From Acidobacteriaceae bacterium (GTDB taxonomy: Bacteria; Acidobacteriota; Terriglobia; Terriglobales; Acidobacteriaceae), in the NCBI GenBank assembly GCA_021323655.1, contig JAJPKO010000021.1, forward strand, positions 62,001-126,000: 64,000 nucleotides of DNA, read 5' to 3'. This document shows positions 7,690 to 15,868 of this stretch, one piece after another. A model generated the notes under the pieces. The model searched no databases, was not told the DNA's origin, and saw only the letters and a program-made list of their open reading frames with translations. The position numbers and the translations under genes are program-made. The stretch's first letter is position 1. Each line of letters starts with the position of its first letter.

Positions 7690-8523
7690 ATGAGTACCAC
7701 TGAATTCTCTACCTGGGTCTTTCTTAGCTCTGTGCTGGCCGGCCTTCTCGGATCACTCACCGGCCTCGGCGGAGGCGTGGTCATTGTCCCCGTCCTCACC
7801 CTGCTCTTTCACGTGGACATCCGCTACGCCATCGGCGCATCCCTCGTCTCCGTCATCGCCACATCATCAGGAGCGGCCGCCGCCTACGTGCGCGAAGGCT
7901 TTTCCAACATCCGCATCGGCATGTTTCTTGAAATCGCTACAACACTTGGGGCGCTGCTCGGCGCCTATCTCACCGCCATCATCTCCACTCACGCCATCGG
8001 AATCGTCTTTGGGCTGGTGCTCCTGTACTCGGCCTATGCCTCCTTCCGAACGCATCCTCACAGCGTACGCCGCACGCCAAATCCGCTCGCGCTCAGGTTG
8101 AAGTTGCAGGGCAGCTATCCCGGCCCTAACGGAGAAGAAGCCTACGTCGCACAGCACGTTCCTGCGGGCCTCAGCCTCATGTTTCTGGCCGGAACTCTCT
8201 CCGGCCTTCTGGGCATCGGCTCCGGGGCAGTCAAGGTCCTGGCCATGGACCACGCCATGCGTCTCCCCTTCAAAGTCTCCACTACTACAAGCAACTTCAT
8301 GATCGGCGTAACCGCAGCCGCAAGCGCCGGAATTTATCTCAGCCGCGGTTATATCCCACCCGGCCTGGCCATGCCCGTCATGCTGGGTGTGCTGCTCGGT
8401 TCCTTGGTTGGTTCGCGCATCCTGATGAAGGCCGATGTCAAGACCCTCCGCCTCATCTTCGCAACAGTCATTGTTTTGCTGGGCATCGAAATGATCTACA
8501 ACAGCGTGGCAGGCAGGCTATGA
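7690..8523 (+). CDS. TauE/SafE-family (TSUP) membrane exporter
   Basis: 277 residues from the ATG at 7690; in-frame upstream ATGs would overlap treZ. There are about eight membrane segments in two repeats. The first begins with SSVLAGLLGSLTGLGGGVVIVP, and the second carries LAGTLSGLLGIGSGAVKVLAM, the paired Gly-rich signatures of the sulfite exporter TauE/SafE family. The substrate is uncertain (sulfite, sulfonates or other small anions). It overlaps the next gene, a DUF1634 protein, by ATGA (8520-8523). These two families recur side by side, which suggests one membrane complex. Confidence 0.88.
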   Translation: MSTTEFSTWVFLSSVLAGLLGSLTGLGGGVVIVPVLTLLFHVDIRYAIGASLVSVIATSSGAAAAYVREGFSNIRIGMFLEIATTLGALLGAYLTAIISTHAIGIVFGLVLLYSAYASFRTHPHSVRRTPNPLALRLKLQGSYPGPNGEEAYVAQHVPAGLSLMFLAGTLSGLLGIGSGAVKVLAMDHAMRLPFKVSTTTSNFMIGVTAAASAGIYLSRGYIPPGLAMPVMLGVLLGSLVGSRILMKADVKTLRLIFATVIVLLGIEMIYNSVAGRL

Positions 8524-8885
8524 ACGACCAGAAATTGGAATTGCTCATCGGTCATCTCCTCCGCATCGGGGTGACCCTCGCCGCACTCGTCGTCTTTGCC
8601 GGAGGCGTCCTCTACCTGCATCAGTCCCGCGGCCCCCGCCCGGATTACTCCTCATTTCACGGAGAAGCGCAGGCCCTGCGAAGCCCCTCCGGAATTCTCA
8701 AGTCCCTTCCGTCCGGCAACAGCAACGCTCTCATCCAGGTCGGATTGCTCCTGCTGATTGCCACCCCCATCGCCCGCGTCATCTTCGCGGCCATTGGATT
8801 TTCCCTCGAACGCGACTGGTTCTATACCGCGGTAAGCCTGATCGTGCTTTCGATTCTTCTCTACAGCCTGCTGGCCGATCATTGA
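8520..8885 (+). CDS. DUF1634-family small membrane protein
   Basis: 121 residues with three membrane segments (about 14-34, 73-95 and 101-118) and the DUF1634 pattern: an N-terminal GHLLRIGVTLAALVVFAGG helix, and ALIQVGLLLLIATPIARV. It is translationally coupled to the TauE/SafE gene upstream. DUF1634 proteins frequently accompany TSUP transporters and may be an accessory subunit. No catalytic residues are visible. Confidence 0.82.
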   Translation: MNDQKLELLIGHLLRIGVTLAALVVFAGGVLYLHQSRGPRPDYSSFHGEAQALRSPSGILKSLPSGNSNALIQVGLLLLIATPIARVIFAAIGFSLERDWFYTAVSLIVLSILLYSLLADH

Positions 8886-8925
8886 AGGCTGCCAAACCAG
8901 CGCCCGGCCGGGTATCATAACCACC

Positions 8926-9186
8926 ATGCAGGTCCTGCTCTATTCTGCAGCGTGGTGCCGGGATTGCCGCGAAGCCAAGCGCTTCCTCGACCAGCACAAC
9001 ATCTCCTATACCGAAATTGATATCGAAAACGTACCCGGCGCCGCTGAAGAAGTCGTCCGCAACATCGGCAAGCGCGCCATCCCCCAGCTTGTCATTGACG
9101 GAAAATGGTTCCAGCCCTACCGCCCCGGTCACGGCCTCTTGTATCAGGAGATCCGGCAGGTCCTCGGCATCACCATCACCACCTGA
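8926..9186 (+). CDS. Small glutaredoxin-like protein with a CRDC active site
   Basis: 86 residues with a thioredoxin fold in the glutaredoxin order: beta strand VLLYSAAWCRDC, then EIDIENVPGAAEEV, and the cis-Pro segment RAIPQLVIDG. The active-site tetrad is CRDC rather than the CPYC of classical glutaredoxins, so partner and potential may differ. It sits 40 bp after the DUF1634 gene on the same strand. If cotranscribed with the putative sulfite exporter it could serve thiol or sulfur redox chemistry, but that link is inference. The following bases up to 9440 show no convincing gene. Confidence 0.85.
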   Translation: MQVLLYSAAWCRDCREAKRFLDQHNISYTEIDIENVPGAAEEVVRNIGKRAIPQLVIDGKWFQPYRPGHGLLYQEIRQVLGITITT

Positions 9187-9440
9187 TACTCAGCTTCACA
9201 TCAAAAAACTCTTCATTTTTTCAGTGGACTGATATTCATTGGCTGTAACTCCGGACCACTGTCTTCACTTTTCTTGTCTTGAGGAAGACGTGCGCGAGCA
9301 CGCAGTCGAAGGCCCTCACCGTCCGAATGGCTTCTGAGTCATCCAGAGCGTGGTTGATCTGCCAGCGATGCAGCATCTCTTCCCGGAATCTACGTCCTCT
9401 CTTTTCTTTGCAAAATTCCACCCATCCTCCAAAAATAAAT

Positions 9441-9476
9441 TTGACACCATATTTAGATATCTATATAAAGACATCT
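9441..9476 (+). promoter_or_regulatory. Consensus promoter with embedded operator for padR-ADOP
   Basis: TTGACA (9441-9446), a 17-bp spacer and TATAAA (9464-9469) form a near-perfect sigma70 promoter. TAGATATCTA (9454-9463), a perfect palindrome, fills the spacer. The related half-site AGACATCT at 9469-9476 repeats AGATATCT (9455-9462) 14 bp downstream. The padR ATG is at 9481, so the transcript would be leaderless or have only a few leading bases. The repeated AGAYATCT is the likely PadR operator. Confidence 0.65.
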
Positions 9477-9480
9477 GAAT

Positions 9481-9810
9481 ATGGCCCGGACTGATTCCCT
9501 TCAAGGCTCACTCGACCTGCTCGTGCTCAAAATACTTTCGCGGCGCCCGCGCCTCCACGGCTATGCCATCATGGCCGCCATTGCCAGCACTTCCGGTGAA
9601 GTGCTGCGCGCCGAGGAAGGCTCACTCTACCCCGCACTCTATCGAATGGAGGAGGCCGGTTGGATTCGTGCCGAGTGGGTCAAAAAGGAATCAGGCCGTC
9701 GCGCCCGCGTGTATGAGCTGACCGCTGCAGGTAAAAAGCAGCTTGGCATTGAGGAGTCTCGCTGGCAATCCGTCAGTCTGGCCATTAACCGGGTCCTCAG
9801 GGAGGCGTGA
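9481..9810 (+). CDS. PadR-family regulator, acidobacterial ADOP-associated type
   Basis: 109 residues. The winged helix spans about residues 8-90 with the PadR signature: GSLDLLVLKILSRRPRLHGYAI, then EGSLYPALYRMEEAGWIRAEW and the wing RRARVYELTAAGKKQL. This short form is the acidobacterial PadR subfamily found directly upstream of duplicated orphan permeases. It ends 1 bp before the permease start, so the two are coupled. PadR proteins are usually ligand-responsive repressors. The promoter immediately upstream carries AGAYATCT half-sites, consistent with autoregulation. No Shine-Dalgarno sequence precedes the start. Confidence 0.9.
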   Translation: MARTDSLQGSLDLLVLKILSRRPRLHGYAIMAAIASTSGEVLRAEEGSLYPALYRMEEAGWIRAEWVKKESGRRARVYELTAAGKKQLGIEESRWQSVSLAINRVLREA

Positions 9811-9811
9811 A

Positions 9812-12463
9812 ATGTCATTTTGGTCGCGTATCTTCAATGCTCTGCACAGCGAGCGCCTTAATCGCGAAATTGAAGAAGAGTTGCAGTCGCACATCGAAGA
9901 AGCCATCGCCTCAGGCCGCGATCCCGAGGAAGCAAGGCGCGCATTCGGCCCCACACTCCGCGCTCGCGAGAAGGGGTACAGCATTCGCGCCGCCGGATGG
10001 CTTGAATCCATCTTCGCCGATCTGAGCTTCGGCTGGCGCCAGCTCTGCCGGAACAAGATCACTTCTGCAGCCGCCGTGCTCTCTCTGGCCCTCGGCATCG
10101 GCTCCTGTGTCGCCGCCTTCCGTCTCATAGATGCCCTGCTCTGGCGCCCGCTTCCCATCGCGAACTCCAGCAAGCTCTATGTACTCTCCCGCAAAATGAC
10201 CGGCCTCAACGGCAAGCCCATGGAGGACGGCCACTGGGCCACGCCCGAGTTCAACCTCATGCGCGATGCCATAAAAACACAGGCCGACCTCATCGCCATC
10301 AGCGACGCCGACCGCACAGACATCACCTGGTCCACTGACGACAACATGGAGAAGGCCCACATCGCCTACGTTTCCGGTAATATGTTCCCGCTCTTCGGCC
10401 TCAACCCTACGCTGGGCCGTCTGCTCACTCCTGCGGATGATCGCGGCACCGCTCCTTACGCTGTCCTTTCCTGGGATTACTGGGAACACCGCTTCGGACG
10501 TGATCCCAACGTCCTTGGCCGGTTCGTCCACATCGGCGATCAGACATTCCAGATCATCGGCATCGGCCCGCGCGATTTCACCGGGACAGAAAAGGGGACC
10601 GTCACTGATATTTTTCTCCCGCTCAGCATGAACAGCCTCGCCACCCGGAAGGAGTGGGACTGGCACCGCATTTTCCTCATGCTGAAACCAGGCGTACAAC
10701 CCTCGACCGCTCTCGCTCCGGTCCTTGCACAGCTTTCCGCCATGAATCACACCTTCGTGTCAGGATGCTACACCTGCTTCCACGGAGCCACCCCGGCATC
10801 CATCAATCGCTACCTCGATCAGAAGCTTGCCCTCTCCCCTGCCAGTGCCGGCATCTCCGATCTGCAAAAGGAATACCGCCGCTTTCTTGTCATCCTTGGC
10901 TTTCTTGCCGCACTCGTGCTGCTTATCTCCTGCGTCAATGTCGCAAATCTGATGACCTCCCAGGCTGCCGCCCGCGTTCAGGAAATGGCCCTCCGCATCT
11001 CCATCGGCGCTGGCCGCCGCCGTCTCGTTCAGCTCATCCTTGTGCAGAGTGCGCTGATTGCCATTCTGGCATTTGGCCTTGGCGCATGCTTCGCAGCCTG
11101 GTCCGCGCCCTTTGTGCTCAGCCTCATCAATCCACCCGACAACCCGGCCCGCCTCGCCCTTTCTCCTGATTGGCATGTCTTCGGCTTTGGCTTTTCGCTG
11201 ATCGTTCTCGTCGCCCTGTCGCTTGGTCTGATTCCTGCTCTCCGCGCTTCTGCCGTACAGCCCGTTACGGCCCTCAAAGGCGGAATAGACCCGCATTCCT
11301 CGCGCCGCCTCATGCGTGGAGCCATTGCCCTTCAGGTCGGCTTCTGCTTCCTCGTCCTTTTTCTGTCGTCGCTCTTCGTCACGTCTTTTCAGCGTCTGCA
11401 CGAACGCCCTCTTGGCTTCTCCACAGACCGCCTGCTTCTTCTCGAAACGGTAGCAGGCAAAGGCCAGTCCCCTGTCGTCTGGGATCAGACAGCCGAAGCT
11501 CTGCGCGCTGTACCTGGCGTCCAATCCGTTGCCATTGAAAGCTGGCCGCTCCTCAGCCGCATCAGAATCAACAGCGATATCTTCGTCAACGGCGCAGTTC
11601 CTAACCCCACCAATGCCTTTTTTATGGTCGTTTCTCCAGGTTGGCTCTCCACCATGAAGGTTCCTCTCCTTTCCGGTCGCGATTTCACCCCGCAAGACAC
11701 TTCACCCGGGGCCGCGATTGTGAACCAGACCTTCGTCAGGACATTCTTCCCCGGCCAGGACCCCATCGGCCGCACCTTTGCGCGCGGCGCGCATCAGCCC
11801 CTTTCCAGAATCATTGGAGTCACTCCGGACGTTCCTCTCTTCAGCCTGCGCGACCCCGTCCCCGCCGCCTTTTACGTCCCGTTCAACGAAGTCAATGAAC
11901 AATCCACCCTCAGGCCCGCTGGCTTCGCCACATTCGTCATCCACACGAACGTGCAGGACCCGCTTGTCCTCGCAGGCCCTCTCCGCCAGCTAATTGCGCA
12001 TCGTCACAATGGTCTCCGCGTCTCAAACATCACCACACAGCTCGATCTCGTGCGCGACCAGACCATTCGCGAGCGGCTCATCGCCCTGCTCGCCGCATTT
12101 TTCGCCGTGGTAGCGCTGCTTCTCGCCGGTATTGGACTCTACGCCGTTCTCAACTACTCCGTCCTCCAGCGCCGGCGCGAAATCGGCATTCGCATGGCCA
12201 TGGGTGCGCCTCGGGCCAGCATCGTGCGCGTAGTAAGTCTGGATGCCTTTCTGATGATTGCCCTTGGGGGAGGCGCCGGTCTGCTCTCAGGGTTCGCAGC
12301 AGCACGTTACGTGGAGTCGCTCTTCTACCAGGTCAAAGCAACCGACGCGAATATCATCGCATTTCCGGCGTGCACCATCCTGCTCACGGCCCTCCTCGCA
12401 ACACTCCCTGCCGTCCTCCGCGCGCTCCGCACCGATCCAACAGAAATCCTGCGCACAGATTAG
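9812..12463 (+). CDS. ADOP-family (acidobacterial duplicated orphan permease) MacB/FtsX protein
   Basis: 883 residues from the ATG at 9812. An N-terminal cytoplasmic segment (EEELQSHIEEAIASGRDPEEARR) is typical of ADOP proteins. Two MacB_PCD-FtsX units follow, each with an N-terminal membrane helix, a periplasmic core and three further helices. FtsX cores are visible as VNVANLMTSQAAARVQEMALRIS-like and RRREIGIRMAMGAPRASI segments. No ATP-binding subunit is adjacent, hence 'orphan' permease. The family is strongly expanded in Acidobacteriota and its substrates are unknown; related MacB proteins drive export across the periplasm. It is co-transcribed with the PadR gene 1 bp upstream and convergent with trmFO. 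Confidence 0.92.
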   Translation: MSFWSRIFNALHSERLNREIEEELQSHIEEAIASGRDPEEARRAFGPTLRAREKGYSIRAAGWLESIFADLSFGWRQLCRNKITSAAAVLSLALGIGSCVAAFRLIDALLWRPLPIANSSKLYVLSRKMTGLNGKPMEDGHWATPEFNLMRDAIKTQADLIAISDADRTDITWSTDDNMEKAHIAYVSGNMFPLFGLNPTLGRLLTPADDRGTAPYAVLSWDYWEHRFGRDPNVLGRFVHIGDQTFQIIGIGPRDFTGTEKGTVTDIFLPLSMNSLATRKEWDWHRIFLMLKPGVQPSTALAPVLAQLSAMNHTFVSGCYTCFHGATPASINRYLDQKLALSPASAGISDLQKEYRRFLVILGFLAALVLLISCVNVANLMTSQAAARVQEMALRISIGAGRRRLVQLILVQSALIAILAFGLGACFAAWSAPFVLSLINPPDNPARLALSPDWHVFGFGFSLIVLVALSLGLIPALRASAVQPVTALKGGIDPHSSRRLMRGAIALQVGFCFLVLFLSSLFVTSFQRLHERPLGFSTDRLLLLETVAGKGQSPVVWDQTAEALRAVPGVQSVAIESWPLLSRIRINSDIFVNGAVPNPTNAFFMVVSPGWLSTMKVPLLSGRDFTPQDTSPGAAIVNQTFVRTFFPGQDPIGRTFARGAHQPLSRIIGVTPDVPLFSLRDPVPAAFYVPFNEVNEQSTLRPAGFATFVIHTNVQDPLVLAGPLRQLIAHRHNGLRVSNITTQLDLVRDQTIRERLIALLAAFFAVVALLLAGIGLYAVLNYSVLQRRREIGIRMAMGAPRASIVRVVSLDAFLMIALGGGAGLLSGFAAARYVESLFYQVKATDANIIAFPACTILLTALLATLPAVLRALRTDPTEILRTD

Positions 12464-12628
12464 AGCAATCGAGCCGAAGCCTTTGCATCTCGGATTTTTC
12501 AAAAATCAGACTTCCGAATAAGGCAGCTTATGGAGTTGCGCCCACAAGCTTTTCAATTTGCCCAGCCCCCCGATAACAGATGAAGTTGCGTTGGAAATGG
12601 ACACATGCCTGAGAAATAACTCAGAAAA

Positions 12629-13960
12629 TCACTTCATGCAAACTACCGACTTCCACCACGTATCAAACGCCGTCAGCGCCCGCTCGCACTGGATCCGGTG
12701 CCGCTCTCTTTTATCGCGGACCTTCCTGCGCAGCTCTTCTTCCAACGGGACCAGCAGATCAAACGTGATGTTCGCGGGCTGGAAATGCTTCGCATCAGCC
12801 TGGGTAATGTAGCGCACCAGCGACCCAAGCGCTGTCTCACGCGGAACAGGATCAAAAGCAATTCCCTGTGCCGCAAAAGCAGCATACATTCCGGCAAGCA
12901 TTCCCATCGCTATGGACTCGGTATAACCTTCCACCCCGGAAATCTGCCCGGCAAAATAAATACCCGGATGCTCGCGCATGTTCAGCCTCTCGGTGAGAAT
13001 GCGCGGAGCATGGATATATGTGTTGCGATGGATCTGCCCATAGCGCAGAAACTTCGCATTCTCCAGGCCCGGAATCAGACGCAGCACACGCGCCTGCTCG
13101 CCGTATTTCAGGTGGTTCTGAAAGCCAACAAGGTTGTATGAATCGGCCCGCAGGTTCTCGCAGCGCAGTTGCACCACGGCATAAGGCGTCTTCCCTGTCC
13201 GCGGATCGCGCAGTCCAACCGGCTTCATTGGACCAAAGCGCAGCGTATCGCGTCCGCGCCGCGCCAGCTCTTCAATGGGCAGGCAGCCCTCAAAATAACA
13301 GAGCTTCTCCCACTCTTTTTCCTGGACGGTCTCCGCAGAAATCAGCGCATCATAGAACGCGTCGTACTCTTCCTTCGTAAAAGGACAATTGATGTAGTCC
13401 GCCGTGCCCTTGTCCCAGCGCGCGGCAAAATACACGCGCTCCATATCAATCGAGTCCGCCTCGACAATCGGACTGATCGAGTCGTAAAACGCCAGATGCC
13501 CGCTCCCAGTCAGTCGCGCAATCTCATCTGAGAGCGCCGAAGAAGTCAGCGGCCCTGAGGCTATCACCGTGATGCCGTCTTCCGATTCAATTTTCGTCAC
13601 TTCTTCCCGATGCACGGTAATCCGTGGTTCGCGTTCAATAGCTTCGTTGACGCGCCGCGAAAACTCGACCCGGTCCACCGCCAGAGCATGCCCCGCCGGG
13701 ACCGCGCTCGCATCGGCACAGGCCAGCAGAGCGGAACCGGCCCGCCGCATCTCCTGCTTCAGCAGCCACGGTGCCGTATTTTCGCTCTCTGACTTCAGCG
13801 AGTTGGAGCACACCAGCTCTCCAAAATCAGCCGTCTGGTGCGCAGGCGTCGAACGCACAGGCCGCATCTCATACAGGTCCACCTCCACGCCCATACGCGC
13901 CGCAACCAGCGCAGCTTCCGGCCCGGCCAGCCCTCCGCCAATGACCTTGATGCGCTTCAT
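12629..13960 (-). CDS. trmFO: Methylenetetrahydrofolate--tRNA-(uracil-5-)-methyltransferase TrmFO
   Basis: 443 residues. It forms ribothymidine at position 54 of tRNA using 5,10-methylene-THF and FAD. The N-terminal FAD-binding motif IGGGLAGPEAA (residues 7-17) is followed by family blocks TADFGELVCSNSLKSES, MKPVGLRDPRTGK and QISGVEGYTESIAMG. The length is typical. It overlaps the upstream GNAT gene by ATGA (13957-13960) and so follows it in an operon on the minus strand. Its 3' end faces the ADOP permease, with a weak GATTTTT/AAAAATC inverted repeat in the 165-bp gap. Confidence 0.96.
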   Translation of the reverse strand: MKRIKVIGGGLAGPEAALVAARMGVEVDLYEMRPVRSTPAHQTADFGELVCSNSLKSESENTAPWLLKQEMRRAGSALLACADASAVPAGHALAVDRVEFSRRVNEAIEREPRITVHREEVTKIESEDGITVIASGPLTSSALSDEIARLTGSGHLAFYDSISPIVEADSIDMERVYFAARWDKGTADYINCPFTKEEYDAFYDALISAETVQEKEWEKLCYFEGCLPIEELARRGRDTLRFGPMKPVGLRDPRTGKTPYAVVQLRCENLRADSYNLVGFQNHLKYGEQARVLRLIPGLENAKFLRYGQIHRNTYIHAPRILTERLNMREHPGIYFAGQISGVEGYTESIAMGMLAGMYAAFAAQGIAFDPVPRETALGSLVRYITQADAKHFQPANITFDLLVPLEEELRRKVRDKRERHRIQCERALTAFDTWWKSVVCMK

Positions 13961-14445
13961 GCCGTCACCTCATTTTGCGCCGCCAGCACGTGCAAGGCAT
14001 CTCCCGTCACGCGCATTCTGCGCCACTCATGCAGCATGGTCGCGCCAATGGAGTTGTAAAACTGGATCGCAGGCTCGTTCCACTCGAGTACGTCCCACTG
14101 CAAGCGCGTGCACCCATGCTTTACCGCAGCCGCTGCCACGGCCTGCAGCAGCGATTTTCCAATTCCCTTGCCGCGAAACTCTGGCTTTACAAACAGATCT
14201 TCCAGGTGCAGGCTCGGGCCCTGCCATGTCGAGTAGATAGGAAAGTACAGTGCAAACCCCGCTGCAATGCCATCTTCCTCCGCAATCAGACACTGGTAAT
14301 ACGGTTGCGGCCCAAAACCATCGCGCAACAGTTCTTCTTCAGTGATCTTCACCGAGTGTGGCTCCCGCTCATACTCGGCAAGACCGCGAATGAGAGAATG
14401 AATCAGAGCAACGTCTTCTGGTGTAGCTGGATGAACGTGAGTCAT
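13957..14445 (-). CDS. GNAT-family N-acetyltransferase (SSAT-like)
   Basis: 162 residues, one GNAT fold. The N-terminal PATPEDVALIHSLIRGLAEYE resembles diamine/thialysine acetyltransferases of the SSAT group. The acetyl-CoA loop is visible as LFVKPEFRGKGIGKSLL (V-x4-R-G-x-G), and AIQFYNSIGA is the C-terminal signature helix. The substrate is probably a small amine but cannot be fixed from sequence. It is coupled to trmFO through a 4-bp overlap and divergent from the phosphoesterase starting at 14473, leaving only 27 bp for both promoters' proximal parts. Confidence 0.82.
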   Translation of the reverse strand: MTHVHPATPEDVALIHSLIRGLAEYEREPHSVKITEEELLRDGFGPQPYYQCLIAEEDGIAAGFALYFPIYSTWQGPSLHLEDLFVKPEFRGKGIGKSLLQAVAAAAVKHGCTRLQWDVLEWNEPAIQFYNSIGATMLHEWRRMRVTGDALHVLAAQNEVTA

Positions 14446-14472
14446 GGGTCTTGTCCAATTCTATGGGAGTCT

Positions 14473-14928
14473 ATGAAAATCGGCGTCATCTCAGACACAC
14501 ACGGCCTGCTTCGCCCGGAAGCCGTGGACGCCTTGCGCGGCGTGGCCCACATCCTTCATGTGGGGGATGTAGGCGACGCTGCCATCCTCGACCGGCTTGC
14601 GGAACTGGCGCCCCTCATCGCCATACGCGGAAACATTGACCGCAGCGGCCCATGTGCAAAGCTGCCCGCAACGGAATTCATCGAGCTGGCCGGAGCCAGC
14701 ATCTATATGCTTCACGATCTCCATCAGCTGGACCTCGATCCGTATGCCGCCGGAATTCAGATCGTCCTCAGCGGGCATTCTCACAGGCCCCTCATTGAGT
14801 GGAAAAAGGAAGTGCTCTATTTCAATCCAGGAAGCGCTGGCCCCAATCGTTTCTCACTGCCCGTCTCGCTCGGCTTCCTTGAGGTTTCCGCAGACAAGAT
14901 TGTGCCGTCCCTGCAAAGACTGGCCTGA
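14473..14928 (+). CDS. YfcE/MJ0936-type metallophosphoesterase
   Basis: 151 residues from the ATG at 14473, which has GGAG about 5 bases upstream; a much longer open frame has no RBS. Metal-binding blocks are in order: SDTHG (residues 7-11), HVGDVGD, RGNID (Asp in place of His of the usual GNHD) and SGHSHRP. The length fits the small YfcE class of phosphodiesterases. The natural substrate is unknown. The gene is divergent from GNAT/trmFO and convergent with the permease gene. Confidence 0.88.
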   Translation: MKIGVISDTHGLLRPEAVDALRGVAHILHVGDVGDAAILDRLAELAPLIAIRGNIDRSGPCAKLPATEFIELAGASIYMLHDLHQLDLDPYAAGIQIVLSGHSHRPLIEWKKEVLYFNPGSAGPNRFSLPVSLGFLEVSADKIVPSLQRLA

Positions 14929-14944
14929 TTCTTACGGCCAGGCG

Positions 14945-15868
14945 CTAGTTCCGGATGCGCGGATTCACCACCATATACAGCAGGTCCGTGGCCAGATTCA
15001 CCAGCACATACGTCAGTCCCACCGCCAGAATGCAGCCCTGCACCAGCGCGTAATCGCGATTTGAAATTGCTGAGATCGTCAGCCGTCCAATGCCCGGCCA
15101 ACTGAAGATCGTCTCCGTCACAATGGCTCCGGCCAGCAACGCGCCAAATTGCAATCCAATCAGCGTCAGCACGGGAATCATTGCATTCCTCAGCGCATGC
15201 TTATAAACAACCGTGCGCTCCGGCAGCCCCTTGGCCCGGGCCGTGCGAATGTAGTCCTGTCCAAGTTCTTCCAGCATCGCCGTCCTCACCATGCGCGTAA
15301 GAATGGCCGCCAGCGCCGCCCCCATGGTGAATGCCGGAAGCACAAGATGGTCCCATCCGCCCGCGCCGCTCACAGGAAGCCATCCCAGCTTGATCGAGAC
15401 CAGCAGAATCAAAATAGGCCCTGACGCAAACACCGGGAACGACAGCCCCAGCAGGCTGATCACGCCCACAACATTGTCCTGCCAGCGCGCCCGATGCAGT
15501 GCCGCGGCTATACCCGCTGGAATCGAAAGCACCAGAGCAATCAGCAGCGCCGCAATCGTCAGCTCCAGCGTGTATGGATATCGCGTGATCACCAGATGCG
15601 TAACCGAATCATTCAGCCGCAGCGACCGTCCCAGATCGCCATGCAGAACGCCGCGCCAGTAACGCATGTATTGCGTATGAACAGGAACATCGAGTCCGTA
15701 GGCGTGGCGCAGCGCAGAAATGTCCTGCGCGCGTGCACCTTCTCCAAGCATCTGCTCCACCGGATCGCCCGGGACCATGTGGATCAGCAGAAACACCAGC
15801 GTGACCACCAGCCAGATAACAGGAAGCGTATATGCCAAACGAAAAAGCAGCGCACGCAGAATCCGCAT
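14945..15868 (-). CDS. DppB/OppB-type ABC transporter permease (orphan)
   Basis: 307 residues from the ATG at 15868; a GTG four codons upstream is also possible. It has six membrane helices, the N-terminal LVFLLIHMVPGDPVEQ block and the EAA-type loop DYIRTARAKGLPE of the dipeptide/oligopeptide permease family. It overlaps the end of the CNNM-CorC gene by ATGA. DppC-like, ATPase and substrate-binding partners are absent on both sides, so this subunit must work with components encoded elsewhere or be a leftover of a split operon. The substrate (peptides, nickel or other) is unresolved. Confidence 0.87.
   Translation of the reverse strand: MRILRALLFRLAYTLPVIWLVVTLVFLLIHMVPGDPVEQMLGEGARAQDISALRHAYGLDVPVHTQYMRYWRGVLHGDLGRSLRLNDSVTHLVITRYPYTLELTIAALLIALVLSIPAGIAAALHRARWQDNVVGVISLLGLSFPVFASGPILILLVSIKLGWLPVSGAGGWDHLVLPAFTMGAALAAILTRMVRTAMLEELGQDYIRTARAKGLPERTVVYKHALRNAMIPVLTLIGLQFGALLAGAIVTETIFSWPGIGRLTISAISNRDYALVQGCILAVGLTYVLVNLATDLLYMVVNPRIRN

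Noticed and set aside
9236..9421. 61-codon minus-strand open frame between the glutaredoxin and padR
   Set aside because: It has no RBS and no recognisable motif, and it lies in DNA with no other sign of coding.
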